64,000 nt of DNA, from contig JAQFVV010006197.1 of assembly GCA_028023455.1 (NCBI GenBank), forward strand, positions 15,681,254 to 15,745,253, in the 5' to 3' direction. The first letter of the stretch is position 1, and each line of letters begins with the position of its first letter. The position numbers were made by a program, and so were the translations under genes. Shown here in pieces: positions 12,591 to 24,621 of the stretch. The notes beneath the pieces were generated by a model. The model was not told the DNA's origin, made no database searches, and saw only the letters and a program-made list of their open reading frames with translations. The stretch comes from Epiperipatus broadwayi (lineage: Eukaryota > Onychophora > Udeonychophora > Euonychophora > Peripatidae).

Positions 12591-13030
12591 AAAAAAATTA
12601 TAATACTTACCTTTACCTATTCTTCAGTCTCCTATTTTATCACTATTACTAAATTTTTTTTTTTTTTTTCAGAGATGACAATCTAGCCAGATTATGTAAA
12701 AGATTATTTTTAGATCATCTTTTCTAGTCCTATTCTACTAAATATGGTAAAAAGGGAGATCATAAATAGGCCTGTGGTCTTGCAATTATTTTCTTTTAAT
12801 AATAGCTCAAATAGAATTTTTTAAAGGATTCGATCCAACTTGTTTGGAATCCTGATTGACATATTTGTATATACTGAATTTTTGTTGAATGCCAATGAAA
12901 CTATAGTCAAACTAAAATCAGCCACATACCCAAACCCCTGGTAATAATGCAAGGATATAAATTCAATCTAAGCAATCAGGAAGCTGATGAAAAGGCAATT
13001 AATTATTGAAGTGATATATATGCACTTCTT

Positions 13031-13168
13031 CTGTCTAGAAAAATATTGGAAAAATATTTTATTTAAAAATTCCTAACAAATTTTTAAAATTATATAAGTG
13101 CCTGTCTAGAAAAATATTGGAAAAATATTTTATTTAAAAATTCCTAACAAATTTTTAAAATTATATAA
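13031..13168. repeat. 71-bp perfect tandem duplication
   Basis: CTGTCTAGAAAAATATTGGA begins both units, at 13031 and 13102. The two copies read as essentially identical through TTTTTAAAATTATATAA, so the duplication is recent. Confidence 0.9.
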
Positions 13169-16100
13169 CAAAATATTTTATTAATTAACAATTGTAAAGA
13201 TATTTTAAAATTAGGTGGATAGAAATGGCATTATTTTAATTAAATTCTAGATAAACTGATTGGCTAATTAGGAGATAAATATTGTATGTTATTAATCAAA
13301 ACATTATCTTTTATTTTGTTATAATCCCTTTTCAAAGCTAAATTTTTGTAAAAGTTCAGTATGATATGGACCACAACGAAGTATAGGATTAATATGCAAC
13401 CAATGGGTAAATCTTGATATCGAACCACAATTAAAATAGATAAAGCAGTTCAGTGAAGTATAAATAAGGATCTCTCAGAAAATAAATTAATATGCTTTGA
13501 TTCTTTGTTCATTCATCCTTTCTTGACCATCAAAAGCAGTGTTAAAATATTATGACAGAGTAGAGAAGCCTGTTGTCTGCTTCATTCCAGCCAAGCTGGC
13601 AGAATGCGAATTTTTGTTCCATCATGAAGAAGAATTTGCCATAATGTATTAAATAACCATTACATTGATCACTATGTCCAGATTATATGCAAACTGTATG
13701 TAGCCTAACTTTCAACTATCTATAGCTGTAGGGAAGAGCCTAGCCATCATTCAGTTAGAAAAACAGTCAGATGATGCACATTGAATAAAATATAAATGTG
13801 TATTAATGAAGACTGTTTCAGTCAGTAAGAACAATCCAAAAACTTCACAGAATACCAGCAAACATAGCTGTATTATACCTACTGTGCTGCAAAAAAGTCT
13901 ACAGATATCTTAATTAAGAACATGAACTATTTATTAATAATGAAAAGAGTAATATGTATGAACTTTATACCATTATAACTTTATTTTACTAACATTAGAT
14001 ATTTAATCTCCTTAATATATATATATTTCATTTCCACGGAAATTTTATTATAATTTCTTTTATGTAAATATATATATATGTTTAGAAATCAGAGTGGTGA
14101 TAGTTTGCTTAATTTTATTATTTCAGTCAGCATAACCTAAAAATAAATATTTATAATAAAACAACTAGAAAATTATTGCAAATCCTCACCATTGCTAATA
14201 ATTTTTTTAGTATTTTTTATTAATTATTTTAAAGTAAGAATTAATAATGATTATTTCTACTAGCCTTCAATGAATTAATAATAACAATTATCATTAATGT
14301 AAATAATGCAGATTAATGACCTCTACATAGATAGATTCAATAAATTAAAAATATATATTTTTTTTTTCATAGTTATAAAAGTTTACAGTTTAATAAGCAA
14401 AATAGCATCACAGGTTTGGAATAGGCAGACATGGGAAAGGACATTTGTGTATTAAATATTCTTGAGCTAATGCACTGTTATTTTAGGCTGTTTTGTATAT
14501 ATAAAGTTTTTACTGTCCAGAATGAGCAAAGAGCAGGTGTTTCCATTCGCATTCAGTGACTTAATTTGAGTAATACATATCCAGTAATGCACATTCTTAC
14601 CAAATATTTATTTGATAAATGCACATTCCCAATGTATATTATGTTTTCTATATTATTTGATCGTTCATAAATAAGAGCAATGCAGATGATGTTCCTGCCA
14701 TTTGCACTTATTATTATTATTATTTACCAGGTAGACACTCATTCCTACCATTTAGTTCTTAAGTCTCAGTCACTAAGGCCTACCCGGGTATTTGATGATT
14801 CTATTTTCATGTTATTAAAACAGACATTAAAATGCATCTGGCTCTTGAGTTACTCTATTTCCTTTATTCGAATTGCTTAGTATTTGTTTTTCCAAGCACT
14901 ATAGCCTGAAATTTCAAACACTATAGCCTGAAAGATTTATTTAGTCTAATTCTCTTAATAGTATAGTTTATTAAATGATTTTTAGCATGTCCTAAAGCTT
15001 GTAATATGAATAAGTCTTAAAACTGGATTATATTAATAAATATCAAGTTACAGTTAGTCTGTGCAGCAAGCCTGAATCTTCTCAGCGACTACTAATATGC
15101 ATAGGGTCATATATTGTCTGTGCATAATAAAGCAATGAATATCTAATCATTAAATTTTTCATCAAACTATTAAGGTAGTTAATTAAAACAATAGATCATT
15201 AAGTGATGTTATTCTAAAATCAATATTGGGTAAAAGACCAATAGACTGATGTTTCCCAAGGATTTCTTTCAATAGTGTTATTATTTTTCTCATTATGTAT
15301 ATACATAAATAAATCGTAATTTGTCATTATTCTAGCACTTTATCTTTTATTGCAATCAATAATAGTAATTAAAATATAAGAATGTCTTGCATCTGACAGA
15401 GTCTAGCGAGATATAAAAAGAAAAAGTTTGTGATCATGTGAAATCGGAATGTGGAACTGCATGCAAATTACTCTTGGGCAATTTTGATGTTAGCTGTGCA
15501 TTTTTTGATGGTTACACTATGCATCAGAATTACAAAGGGTGGCATTGATTTGCGATTTTGAAACAATCCTTGAAAAGGCACTATGAGATCATTTATATGA
15601 GGTAGGTAAGATTATGCATTAAGAGTCAGATTAATGATGGATTCCAATACTATAATCAATATTGCAATATCGCAACATTTTGCATTTTGCTAAGTGTAAA
15701 TACGTATATAAAAATGACAACAAAATCAGGGTTCAAGACCAACTAACAGTGCAGTAATTACTTCAGACAAACAAAACCCTAAGCAACTACTAAAGAAACA
15801 AAAATTGCTATTGCTGCAAAAAAAAATAACTTACTCAGAATTTGTATATAAATACTAGTTATTTTTGTCAAAGTATTGGACATATCGAAACTGCCAGTCT
15901 TTTAAAACGGTGATATAACAGGGATAATGACAAAACTGTCAATCAAATACAAAAGTGATAATGGTTCATCTTATAAACAAAACTGTCAATCAAATCGCAA
16001 AAAATTTAAATCTAAATGCATTTAGTGAACTAAGTTAAGTAATTGCCATTAATGATACTTCCATGGCAATGGATTGAATCTGACTGTTGTTTCCATTTGG

Positions 16101-16395
16101 GAAAGTATAACTAGAAATCAAAAGGCCAATTTGAAATCCACCCTAAAATTAATCTATGACTATCAGAGCAAGTTACACTCCTAAAAGAGGCTCAAGTCAA
16201 TTTCCAGAAAAAATCTGAATACATACAATTACTGTTATTTGTTTCACAAGAGAATATAGTAATTTAATGAACTGAAACTATTAATAATTATGGTCTACTT
16301 AGAAAATATTAAACAAATAGACAGTAAGGTAATAGTTAACTGGACATAAAGCAACCAAGGGAATCAGTTGGATGCACATAAAATGGTCAATTAAC
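13169..16395. other. Gene-free AT-rich stretch
   Basis: No convincing coding, RNA or repeat feature was recognised. Part of 15.4-16.4 kb could be unrecognisable upstream sequence of the Gypsy remnant that follows. Confidence 0.4.
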
Positions 16396-16503
16396 AAATC
16401 ACAATATGAAGATAAAACCTTTTGGATAATTGAGAATAAATCTATGTTTAAATCACAATATGAAGATAAAACATTTTGGATAATTGAGAATAAATCTAAG
16501 TTA
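16396..16503. repeat. 54-bp tandem duplication
   Basis: AAATCACAATATGAAGATAA begins both units, at 16396 and 16450. They continue through TTTTGGATAATTGAGAATAA with few differences. Confidence 0.85.
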
Positions 16504-16519
16504 AGAGGTGATTGAATCA

Positions 16520-18445
16520 TCATATTGTCCAGAGGCAACAAACATGTCTTACAGGTATTGCATTATGGTTACCCTGGAATAGTGAGAACAAAAGGGCTGG
16601 TTAGATCTTATCTAAATTTCAGACATACCAATGTTGCAATGTAAAATGAATCAAACTATGCCAGCTAAAACAAGGAACAACCCTTGACCTCAAGTAGCTG
16701 GACACTGGAAATGAATCTAATTAAACTATGTTGGACTTTAGAAAGGCAGAAAATTTCTTACTAATGCTGATGCCTACTGTATATGGTTAGAAGTAGTTAC
16801 TGTAGCCAACAATATCTAAATCACAATTGACCCTTTGAGAAAAATATTTGCAACTCATGGTCATCCATTTTGCCAATTGTTTCCAATAATGGTATAGCCT
16901 TTATGTCTAGACAATTCAAGGACTTTTGTGCAAATAATGAAATCAATCACATATTGGCACTGCCATTCCACCCAGAAAGCAATAAAGAAGCTGAATATTT
17001 GATGCAAACAATTAAAGAAACTTTAAGAAATGCCAAATAATTGGAAAAATTCTGCTGACACATTATACAAAGTGCTGTTAATACATCATACAACTCTAGC
17101 TACTATTCATGTCAAAACTCGAGCTAAAATGTTAATGAATCATAGTTTGAGAACCAAGTTATCCAGTAACAAACATGAAATGTCTGCACATATACAACTG
17201 TATATGTAAATAAAAGATTATTTATTTTTGTAAATACATGGATTTCTTCACTTTAATTTAAATTTGGAGAAATTTACTCTGGAAATTTGTTGGAGATCGT
17301 CCCAAAATTATAGAGGAATTGGAAATAGAATTTGAATGCAAATAAAGCTAGTTGCATACAAATTAGATCGTATATATTTATTCTCCAGTAAATGAAGAAG
17401 AGAGATGCAAATAAAGCTAGTTGGTTACAAATTAGATTGTATATATTTATTCCCCAGTAAATGAAGAAAAGGGATGAAGAAACTAAAATGGTTAGACTGG
17501 ATTAAAGTTGGTGTGTAACAGATCAGCAGTAGAGTGGTTCACTGGTAGACTAGTAGATCAACTAGCAGTAATTAAAGTCTAAAATGGAATAGCAGCAAGC
17601 AAGAAACTTACTTCTTTGTGCACTGAAAAAATTATTACCAGCAAAGAGTAATTAATTGAACTGCAAGTGACAAGGTGGAAATGGAGATGGTTAATAATGT
17701 ACAAATTGCATGTGCTGAAGTAACCATTGATATGGCGAACACTAATAAATTTAATCTATACGTAAAATTAGATATGCTTATTTTTGTTTCAAGAAACATT
17801 TGATTTAAAAACACAAATAGTTAATAATTGGATTACTCCTGGTGTGGACCAAGACTATTTTCAACCGAGGAAAATTAACAGCGTATAAAATTTAATGGAC
17901 TATAAGCTTTTTATGTTGTTTTTAACCACATTATTATTATTAAATAAATCTTATTATATATACATTTTGAAGTATATTGGTTTATTTATTTAGCTCCCTG
18001 ACTGGTCTTTAGAGATCCTCATGACACAGCAAAACCTAAACCTACCACCAAAGGATATGAAGCAGAAAATTATAGCCACTTCAAAACTGATACAAAGAGT
18101 TGATCCTGACAAAATCTGGATTCCCCTATAATTGTCACCACAAAGATAGTGAAAACACCTGAAGCTCAACTTCCTATTGTGGAACAATGATCAACTTCAC
18201 ATCGGTCAAAAATATCCAGAATTGAATCAATACAGCCTGACCCCATAAATCAGCAAACAGAGGGTGGTGATCATGAGCCAGCTATACTGAAGTTTTATCA
18301 TCATCAGAATTAGATAATAACCAGTCGTGGTACCACTAAAAAGAGATCAGCCTAACAATTAATAAAAACAGTAAATATATATATATAGAAAAGCGCCAAA
18401 ATATCTATTTGAGTAAGATACTATTTCATCTAGGAGGAATATTGT
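16520..18445 (+). pseudogene. Ty3/Gypsy integrase remnant, 3' half of pol
   Basis: Broken plus-strand frames carry the order of a Gypsy integrase. NKHVLQVLHYGYPGIVRTKG near 16535 matches the HPGIVRMK-type segment after the zinc-binding region. DAYCIWLEVVTVAN near 16766 matches the DAYSKWLEV core. LRKIFATHGHPF follows, then a degraded NG-F---N-I-H---A--HP segment near 16880-16990, and later TRAKMLMNHSLRTKL. At 18000-18400 a proline- and lysine-rich stretch ends near LGGIL and a stop, like a Gypsy polyprotein terminus. Many stops and frameshifts are present, so it is inactive. No RT or RNase H was recognised upstream. Confidence 0.7.
17338..17475. repeat. 69-bp tandem duplication
   Basis: GCAAATAAAGCTAGTTG begins both units, at 17338 and 17407. 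It lies within the decayed Gypsy region. Confidence 0.85.
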
Positions 18446-18738
18446 GATCCTTCCCTGTTCACCCTTAAAAAAAATGAACTTGTCATTTGGATTAAGCAAC
18501 AGGAAATAATTATCATTGGATAATGTATATAAACATACAAACCAATGGAAATAATGAGTAGGTTAGCATATTAGGTTATCATATTCTCCTCTGCATTTGT
18601 TTCTTTTATTCTTTAAAAGAAAATAAGCTGTCTCAAAGACCTTTTTGACCTGCAGAAACTGCTGTCTAAAAGCTCAAGAATCGGTGCTTAGTTTATTTTC
18701 TGTATATGTTGTAAACGAACTCAATAATAATTATTACA
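18443..18738 (+). repeat. Putative 3' LTR of the Gypsy remnant
   Basis: Directly after the polyprotein end and a purine run (AGGAGGAATA) the sequence begins TGTGATCC. A plausible terminus TTACA occurs near 18738. This is where a 3' LTR should start. I found no matching 5' copy in the window, so both boundaries are inferred. Confidence 0.35.
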
Positions 18739-19261
18739 AGAAGTTATTTTACGTTTGTGCATGTTTTTTATGTACAATAAAACAAAATACCATTTCAAGT
18801 TTGCCTCTGATTACATAACAGTTTTATTATTGACTAAGCTTAACGCTCTAAATTAAATCTAATTAATACATTATGTATGAATCTCTGAAATACTTTTAAT
18901 TGACAAAACGAATTTTATCAAAAATGAATATTTTTCGAATATTTTTGTTTGAATTAAAATTTATTTCTGAACCAATGAAGTATTTTAGTATAGTTTATTC
19001 TTGGCCTTTTTCTACTTTTATCTAATTACGATAGAATGACAGCCTGTTACTTTTATCTAACTATACTAAATATAATAGTTGTAATTGATGAAATGCGATT
19101 GACCTTATCTTGAGTTAAAAAATATGGAAATAATACATTATTTCATAATAACAGCAATTCATTTGAAGCTTTCCAGAAAATAAATTAACATCTTAAAATG
19201 AAACAATATTAATCTACAACATTATTTAATACCTTGAAATCAAACAATATTAAACTACGAT
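18739..19261. other. Intergenic/intronic AT-rich stretch
   Basis: Nothing recognisable before the Merlin element. Orientation makes it likely intron of the FBXL4-like gene. Confidence 0.4.
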
Positions 19262-19269
19262 ATTATTTT

Positions 19270-20168
19270 GGTAAAGGTTTACTTTAGCGACCAGGGCATA
19301 TTCGCCATCTAGTTTTTAAAATTAGAACTAAAATCTTACGTATCTGCTCTTATATTACAATTACAGTAAATATTTATTAATTAAAACGTAAAAGATAATA
19401 AATAAAAAAATAATTTACCTTTTTAAGCATAATTATACCCTATGCATAGCAGGAAGTTGGAGAAAAGGGCGGCAGTGCTATATCTACTGCGGAAGGCAAA
19501 TTCTTGGAGGTACGATGAAAATAAAGCCCTGCTGGTACCAGATTGGAATTTCAGCTTACGCTTGGCCCTCATCCATATATTCTCAATATTCTGGGTATGT
19601 ATGTCTTGGTCTTCGGGATTCACGAAGTTGTCCTGGTGGACGACAACCGAATGCATGTGCACCCCATTGCTAAGTCTGCTGATATTATTGTACGCAGCCC
19701 AGCCATCTGAAATTATGCGAGTCCCTGGTAAAATGTACTGCTGGATTAGGGCCTCCAATGAGCCAGCCGTTCTATCCGCAACTTCTGTCAAGAAGCATGT
19801 AGTCCCCCTGTGGTATTTTCTGTGGAAATAATGTTTCGTCGATTTCGATGACTAATGGCTCCCCATTGTCATCTATTCCGCCGAGAACCATCGAGATAGT
19901 TTAAATTCTTAAGTTATAAATGCCGATAGTTTAAATTCTTAAGTTTCAAATAATTTAAACTAATTATTTTAATTAAACTAGTGCAATTATTTCAACTTCT
20001 TTAAAATGGTAAATATTTTTTTTAACTTTTACATTTTAATAAATTTTAATGTAATTGTAATATAGTAGTATATACGTAAGATTTTCGAATAATAATTTAC
20101 TTATAATTTCGAAAACTAGAGGGCGAACATGATTTTTATGCTGTGGGTCGCTAAAGTAAACCTTTACC
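19270..20168 (-). mobile_element. Merlin-family DNA transposon (899 bp)
   Basis: The ends are perfect 23-bp inverted repeats, starting GGTAAAGGTTTACTTTAGCG, at 19270-19292 and 20146-20168. Similarity between the ends continues imperfectly for about 80-100 bp. The 8-bp direct repeat ATTATTTT flanks it at 19262-19269 and 20169-20176. Merlin elements (eukaryotic relatives of IS1016/IS1595) make 8-9 bp target duplications and encode an ISXO2-type transposase, which is what lies inside on the minus strand. It is inserted about 40 bp downstream of a splice donor. Confidence 0.92.
19423..19905 (-). pseudogene. Merlin (ISXO2-like) transposase, frameshifted
   Basis: The minus-strand frame 19423-19791 (122 codons) carries DRTAGSLEALIQQYILPGTR, IISDGWAAYNNI (second catalytic Asp), a conserved H, and HTQNIENIWMRAKRKL (the third catalytic Glu is expected in the IE of this motif). 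Upstream, in another frame at about 19800-19900, GGIDDNGEPLVIEIDETLF supplies the first catalytic Asp (EIDE motif). A third piece reads FHRKYHRG directly fused to TTCFLTEVADR. In family members about 20 residues separate the RG and CFL segments, so an internal deletion as well as a frameshift is likely. Full-length members are near 300 residues. This copy is inactive. Confidence 0.88.
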
Positions 20169-20212
20169 ATTATTTTTATCTTGACCCAGTTTAATAGACG
20201 AGAAATTATTTT

Positions 20213-20218
20213 GCTCAC
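20213..20218 (-). promoter_or_regulatory. Splice donor of the FBXL4-like exon
   Basis: On the minus strand the exon ends ...CTTATG and continues GTGAGC, a near-consensus U2 donor. Protein similarity to FBXL4 stops at this point, and the frame beyond becomes low-complexity and then enters the Merlin element. Confidence 0.65.
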
Positions 20219-20389
20219 CATAAGAAATGCTTCAGGCGCATCACAATAATTTGGATATATATTTGTTTTACCCGTCAAGTTAATTGCAGTATAAGAAAGA
20301 CTCGCATCACTACCATATTGAGAGCTAAAATTGCCTACTTCAAAAGGAAATTGAGAAAATACATTTTCATTACTATTGGTATGAGACAT
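20219..20389 (-). CDS. FBXL4: First coding exon of an FBXL4-like F-box/LRR gene (partial)
   Basis: The 57 codons run from ATG at 20389 to the donor at 20219 and end on a codon boundary (phase 0). The core EVGNFSSQYGSDASLSYTAI, followed by NLTGKTNIYP and GDF-like NYCDAPEAF, matches the conserved N-terminal segment of FBXL4 (V-DFSS-YGS--S-SYT--NL-G-P---P--GDFTQ). FBXL4 is an F-box, leucine-rich-repeat substrate receptor of an SCF ubiquitin ligase on the mitochondrial outer membrane that restrains BNIP3/NIX-driven mitophagy. The F-box and LRRs would lie in later exons, which I did not find. The ATG is the first in frame after a stop about 30 bases upstream; an ATG-ATT-TGA mini-frame overlaps just before it. 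Could also be a retained pseudo-exon. The identification rests on one short motif. Confidence 0.68.
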
Positions 20390-21063
20390 TTTCAAATCAT
20401 AAGTTAAAACAACAAATGATTACAGTTTTTAGTTTCGTATTCGTTTTTTTTTTTTTTTCTAAGAAATATATACTGTATTGTGAATTTGTTGCTTATTTAT
20501 TGAAATATATAGTATCATATTTGAAACATTACTTAAATGATGTTCACACGGCTGTTATTCACAAATTTAAAAAAAAATATTATGGTGCAAAAATTGCTAA
20601 ACTTGTCAAATATTTATATTTTTGAATAGTTTTAATTAAAGGGAAAAATTAGTAAATCCAATGTGAATGGGTTTTCCCTTTTTATGCTGTGCATTGTCTA
20701 ATGAATAAAGCTAATTATTTATTTATTCGCTGAAAATTTGTATGATAAAATAGTCACTTTCAATAATCTATACCAGGATGCTTTTTTTTTTATTTCCGAC
20801 TTAATGAAGTCCGTAATTTAAAATTTACCAAATATCTAATCTTTTGGTATTTATATTTGATAATAAATTCTAAAGGGAATTGTAAACATCTATAAATAAT
20901 TAAAATCTAAAAAATAATATTTTTATCCACTACTACTGAAATTGTTTTTTTTTTAACTCACACATCTAGTTATAGGAGGAAGGGGGGGGTAGAAAAACGA
21001 ATAAATTATTTATATAATTTTATGTAAAAAAGAATAGACTATCCATTTTACTAAAAAGATATA

Positions 21064-21643
21064 ATATTTAAGACTTAATATAATTAAAAGGGATTTAAAC
21101 TCAGAATTTCAAGCTCCCTACAGTTATTCTCTCCACCTTATTCAACTGGTACACATGATCACATAGATGTGAAAAAATAAATGATCTCCAAATACACGTA
21201 TTTCGACTGAACTAGCACTCATCGATTGGTTCAGATCATCACCTCCTACACATGTATATAATCGGAGCTCAGTTTATATTAAGATAGTAAATCTCAAACT
21301 TTAATGAACTTCAATCTTCTTCACCCTCACATGGGCTTTGAATGTTTCATCATCAAATTTTCACTGATGTGGATGGCTGAAGAGTTGGAGGGTGGAGAAT
21401 AATGAAGCCTATCGTTTAAAGTTTGAAGATTTACTATTATCTTAATATAAACTGAGCTTTGATTTTTTTATATATGTGGGAGATGAAATCTGGATCAACT
21501 AATGAGTACTGTTTCAGCACAAAATATGTATATTGGAGATCATTTACCTTTTTCACATGTATATGGTAATGTATATCAGTTGTGTAAAATAGAGTGGATA
21601 ACTGTAGGGAGCTTGAAATTCTGAGTTCAAATCCCTTTTATTT
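21064..21643 (+). mobile_element. Family A hairpin SINE (580 bp)
   Basis: The 11-bp direct repeat AAAAAGATATA flanks it at 21053-21063 and 21644-21654. The body is a near-complete inverted repeat centred about 21350. The left arm begins AAAAGGGATTTAAACTCAG and the right arm ends CTGAGTTCAAATCCCTTTT. Arms contain the tRNA-like module and the GATGTGAAAAA / TTTTTCACATG pair. There is no protein frame. The element ends a few bases past the B-box-like motif. Confidence 0.82.
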
Positions 21644-22474
21644 AAAAAGATATATATAAAAGATAAACTAGATAAATAAATTGTGTAATAGGAAATTATT
21701 TTAAAATGTTTGCTAGAAAGAAAAAAAAAAACTAATAGAAATTTACAAAAAAAAAAAGTATTAAGTTAGCATGAAAGAAATGAAGAAAGCAAATATAAAA
21801 ATCTCATAAAGGAAAATTAGATGTAAATGAAAAATGAATATACACAGAAAATAAAATCTTAGCAAAAACAGAATTGAAAGAAAAAAAAATTATAATAAAT
21901 AAAAAAAACTAATCAAGAATATGGGTAATACAGGGGAAAGTAGCAGTAGAAAATTTTCTGAAATAAATGTAGACTGGATTATTTCTGAAGATGGCTGAAT
22001 CTCACATTGAAAGATAATAGTATCAAGGAATTGTGAAGTAATACATTTTCTACAATTGTGCAAATTTAAATATAAAATTTATTAAGCACTAGCAGATGAT
22101 CTGTAGAAGGTTTTAGCCTTTCACGTTATTATTAATTGTGCAAATTGTATAGTTTTCAAATTTCTGTTTTTGTATAACCTCTACATTTGTATTTTAAATA
22201 GTGATGACACCATCAAAATATGGAATTGTTTTACATAAGGTGATGGCACTATTCATACAAAGGCTATTATTTTGGAATACATTTTTTTCTTCCATTATCA
22301 TATTTAAAAACAGTTGTTGTCTTTATGGTAAATTTCTAGTACACTCTATAGTTTTCTCTTTTTCTTACAGCTATTTCTGCCACACTTCTATTCTTTAAAG
22401 TCTGTTATTAACTGATTGGGTTCATAGTATCATGTCTAATTAATCTTATCATTGAAGGTTTAATAGAATAAATG

Positions 22475-23085
22475 TTTTCACATGACCCTTAACTATCCAT
22501 CCATACTATTTCATACCAACATACTTGATCACACACATGTCAAAAAGATAAATAATCACCAATATTCGTATTTTGTGCTAAACCAGCACTCATCAGTTGG
22601 TCCAGATTATCATCTCCACACATATATACAATCAATGCTCAGCTTATATTAAGATAGCCAATCTTCATACTTTAATGGATAGGCTTCAATCCAATCCACC
22701 CCACAACTCTTTAGCCATCCATTTCATTAAAAATCTGATGATGGAACACTCAAAGCCCCTATTGATGCCAACCTTCTTATCCTACCCATATTAAGGGTTC
22801 TATCATCAGATTTTCAATGATATGGACAACTGAAGAGTTGTGGAGTGGAATGGATTGAAACCTGTCCATTAAAGTATGAAGATTGGCTATCTTAATATAA
22901 GCTGAGCATTGATTGTATATATATGCGGAGATGATAATCTGGATACACTGACAAGTGTTGTTTTAGCATGAAATGCATATATTGATGATTATTTATCTTT
23001 TTGGTATGTGTGTGATCAAGTGTATCAGTATGAGATAGTGTGGATAGTTGAGGGTCTTGTGAAAGTCTGAGCTCAAACTCTCTAT
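22475..23085 (+). mobile_element. Family A hairpin SINE, diverged
   Basis: An inverted repeat centred near 22800. The left arm contains GATCACACACATGTCAAAAA and CAGCACTCATCAGTTGGTCC. The right arm contains their complements, diverged, and ends GTCTGAGCTCAAACTCTC. The left end appears truncated relative to the 21-kb copy. No clear target duplication was found. The enclosed 65- and 82-codon open frames are repeat sequence. Confidence 0.72.
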
Positions 23086-23474
23086 ATATCACATATTGGA
23101 ATGCAGGTATAAAAAAACCTGTACTGTAGAAAAAATTCATATATTAGGATAAATGTTGTAACTTTTCTTAAATTTAAAATTTGAAAAAAATTGAATTAGG
23201 GGTTTTTTTTTCTAATCTACTTTATTATTTTCATGATATATATTATATCAGATATAATTTTAGCTTTCTTCATCTCACAATGTGCCTGTGTGGTTTAGCA
23301 CAATGATAAAGTGGTGAATTACAGAACCCAATGTCCATTGAGAGCATCTCCCACTCTGACACAGTATTTGAACTTTTTATAAACTTCTGACCAAAGACAA
23401 TTTGTTATTGAAACAAAAATAACTACCTCTCACTGAATTATGCATTATCAAGATATAAGCTTATGATGAAATTT

Positions 23475-24100
23475 TGAACTATAAGGTGAATGTTGTCTAT
23501 TATTTTAATTTATGTACAAACTAAGTGATCTGGAATTACCATTGATATATTTAGAGGATTAAGACTGAGTCTTAGTTAATTCTTGTACATAAATTAGAAT
23601 AATAATCAAAATTCACTTTATAGTTTAAAACTATGTCAAAAAACTATGCTTATATAATAACAGAACTAAAAAGTAGAGTGGTATCATTCTATCTTTTCAC
23701 ACTTTTTAATGTAGTATAACTTGTGATGGATAGTTACTTCCATTTCAATTACAGATATTTAAAATTGATACTTATTGATGTCACATAACTCAGTAGAAGA
23801 TAATTACTGCTGTTTTAATTACGTATTATTTATTATTATATTTATTAAAACTGATATTTCATTTAATATTGAGAGATTGATAAAACTAAGACTCCTTGAT
23901 CCTTTGAATATATCAATGATGATTTCAGATTATTTAGTCTGTATGTAAATTAGAATGATAGACAAAAATTATCCTTTAGTTTAAAATGATGTTAACAAAC
24001 TATGCTTATATAACAACAGAGCTAAAAGATAGAGTGGTATCATTCTATCTTTTCATAGATTTTGATGTTGCTTAACTCAAAGGAAGGTAGCTACTTTCAT
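23475..24100. repeat. 356-bp tandem duplication containing palindromes
   Basis: GAGTGGTATCATTCTATCTT recurs at 23677 and 24033, each time as the core of a short palindrome (AAAAGATAGAGTGG / CCACTCT-type). Within the first unit 23475-23626 is a 150-bp inverted repeat (AACTATAAGGTGAAT... / ...ATTCACTTTATAGTT). A diverged version of that segment precedes the second unit. Confidence 0.65.
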
Positions 24101-24621
24101 TTAATTAGAAATATTTTTAGTCATTATTATTACAGACATTTGTTAATTTCAAAAATGCATATAAATGCAGTAAAAAATTCTATACTTTAAAAAAATTCAG
24201 ATAGTCAAAGTTTTTCATTGGATCTTAAAATCTACTCCTGTAAACATATTTATCCATATAAATTCTTACTGAACATTTAAACTGGACCTACTTTACATTA
24301 GTAGTTGATTGCCTAATGTAGAAACTGGGATTTTCTTATGTCATCAATAGTAGAAGTTGTTAAGCTTTTTCTTATATTTACATCAACTTATATCTCTTCC
24401 ATTCAGATCTATATCCACTTTAAATTATTTTAAAATGGTATGGTTGAAAAAAGATTTGCCAGGCAAAGAATTTAATCCATTATCTTTTTCTATTACATGG
24501 CTTGCAGGCATATTAATTTTTTCGCATACTTTTATACATTTATTATACATCTTTCCTATATCTTGTACTTCTTTTAAATTATCTGTCTTATTTTTTCATC
24601 TTTCTAATGAGTATTCAAGAT

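Noticed and set aside
19442-19831. 129-codon plus-strand open frame
   Set aside because: It is antisense to the Merlin transposase frame, whose family motifs are on the minus strand.
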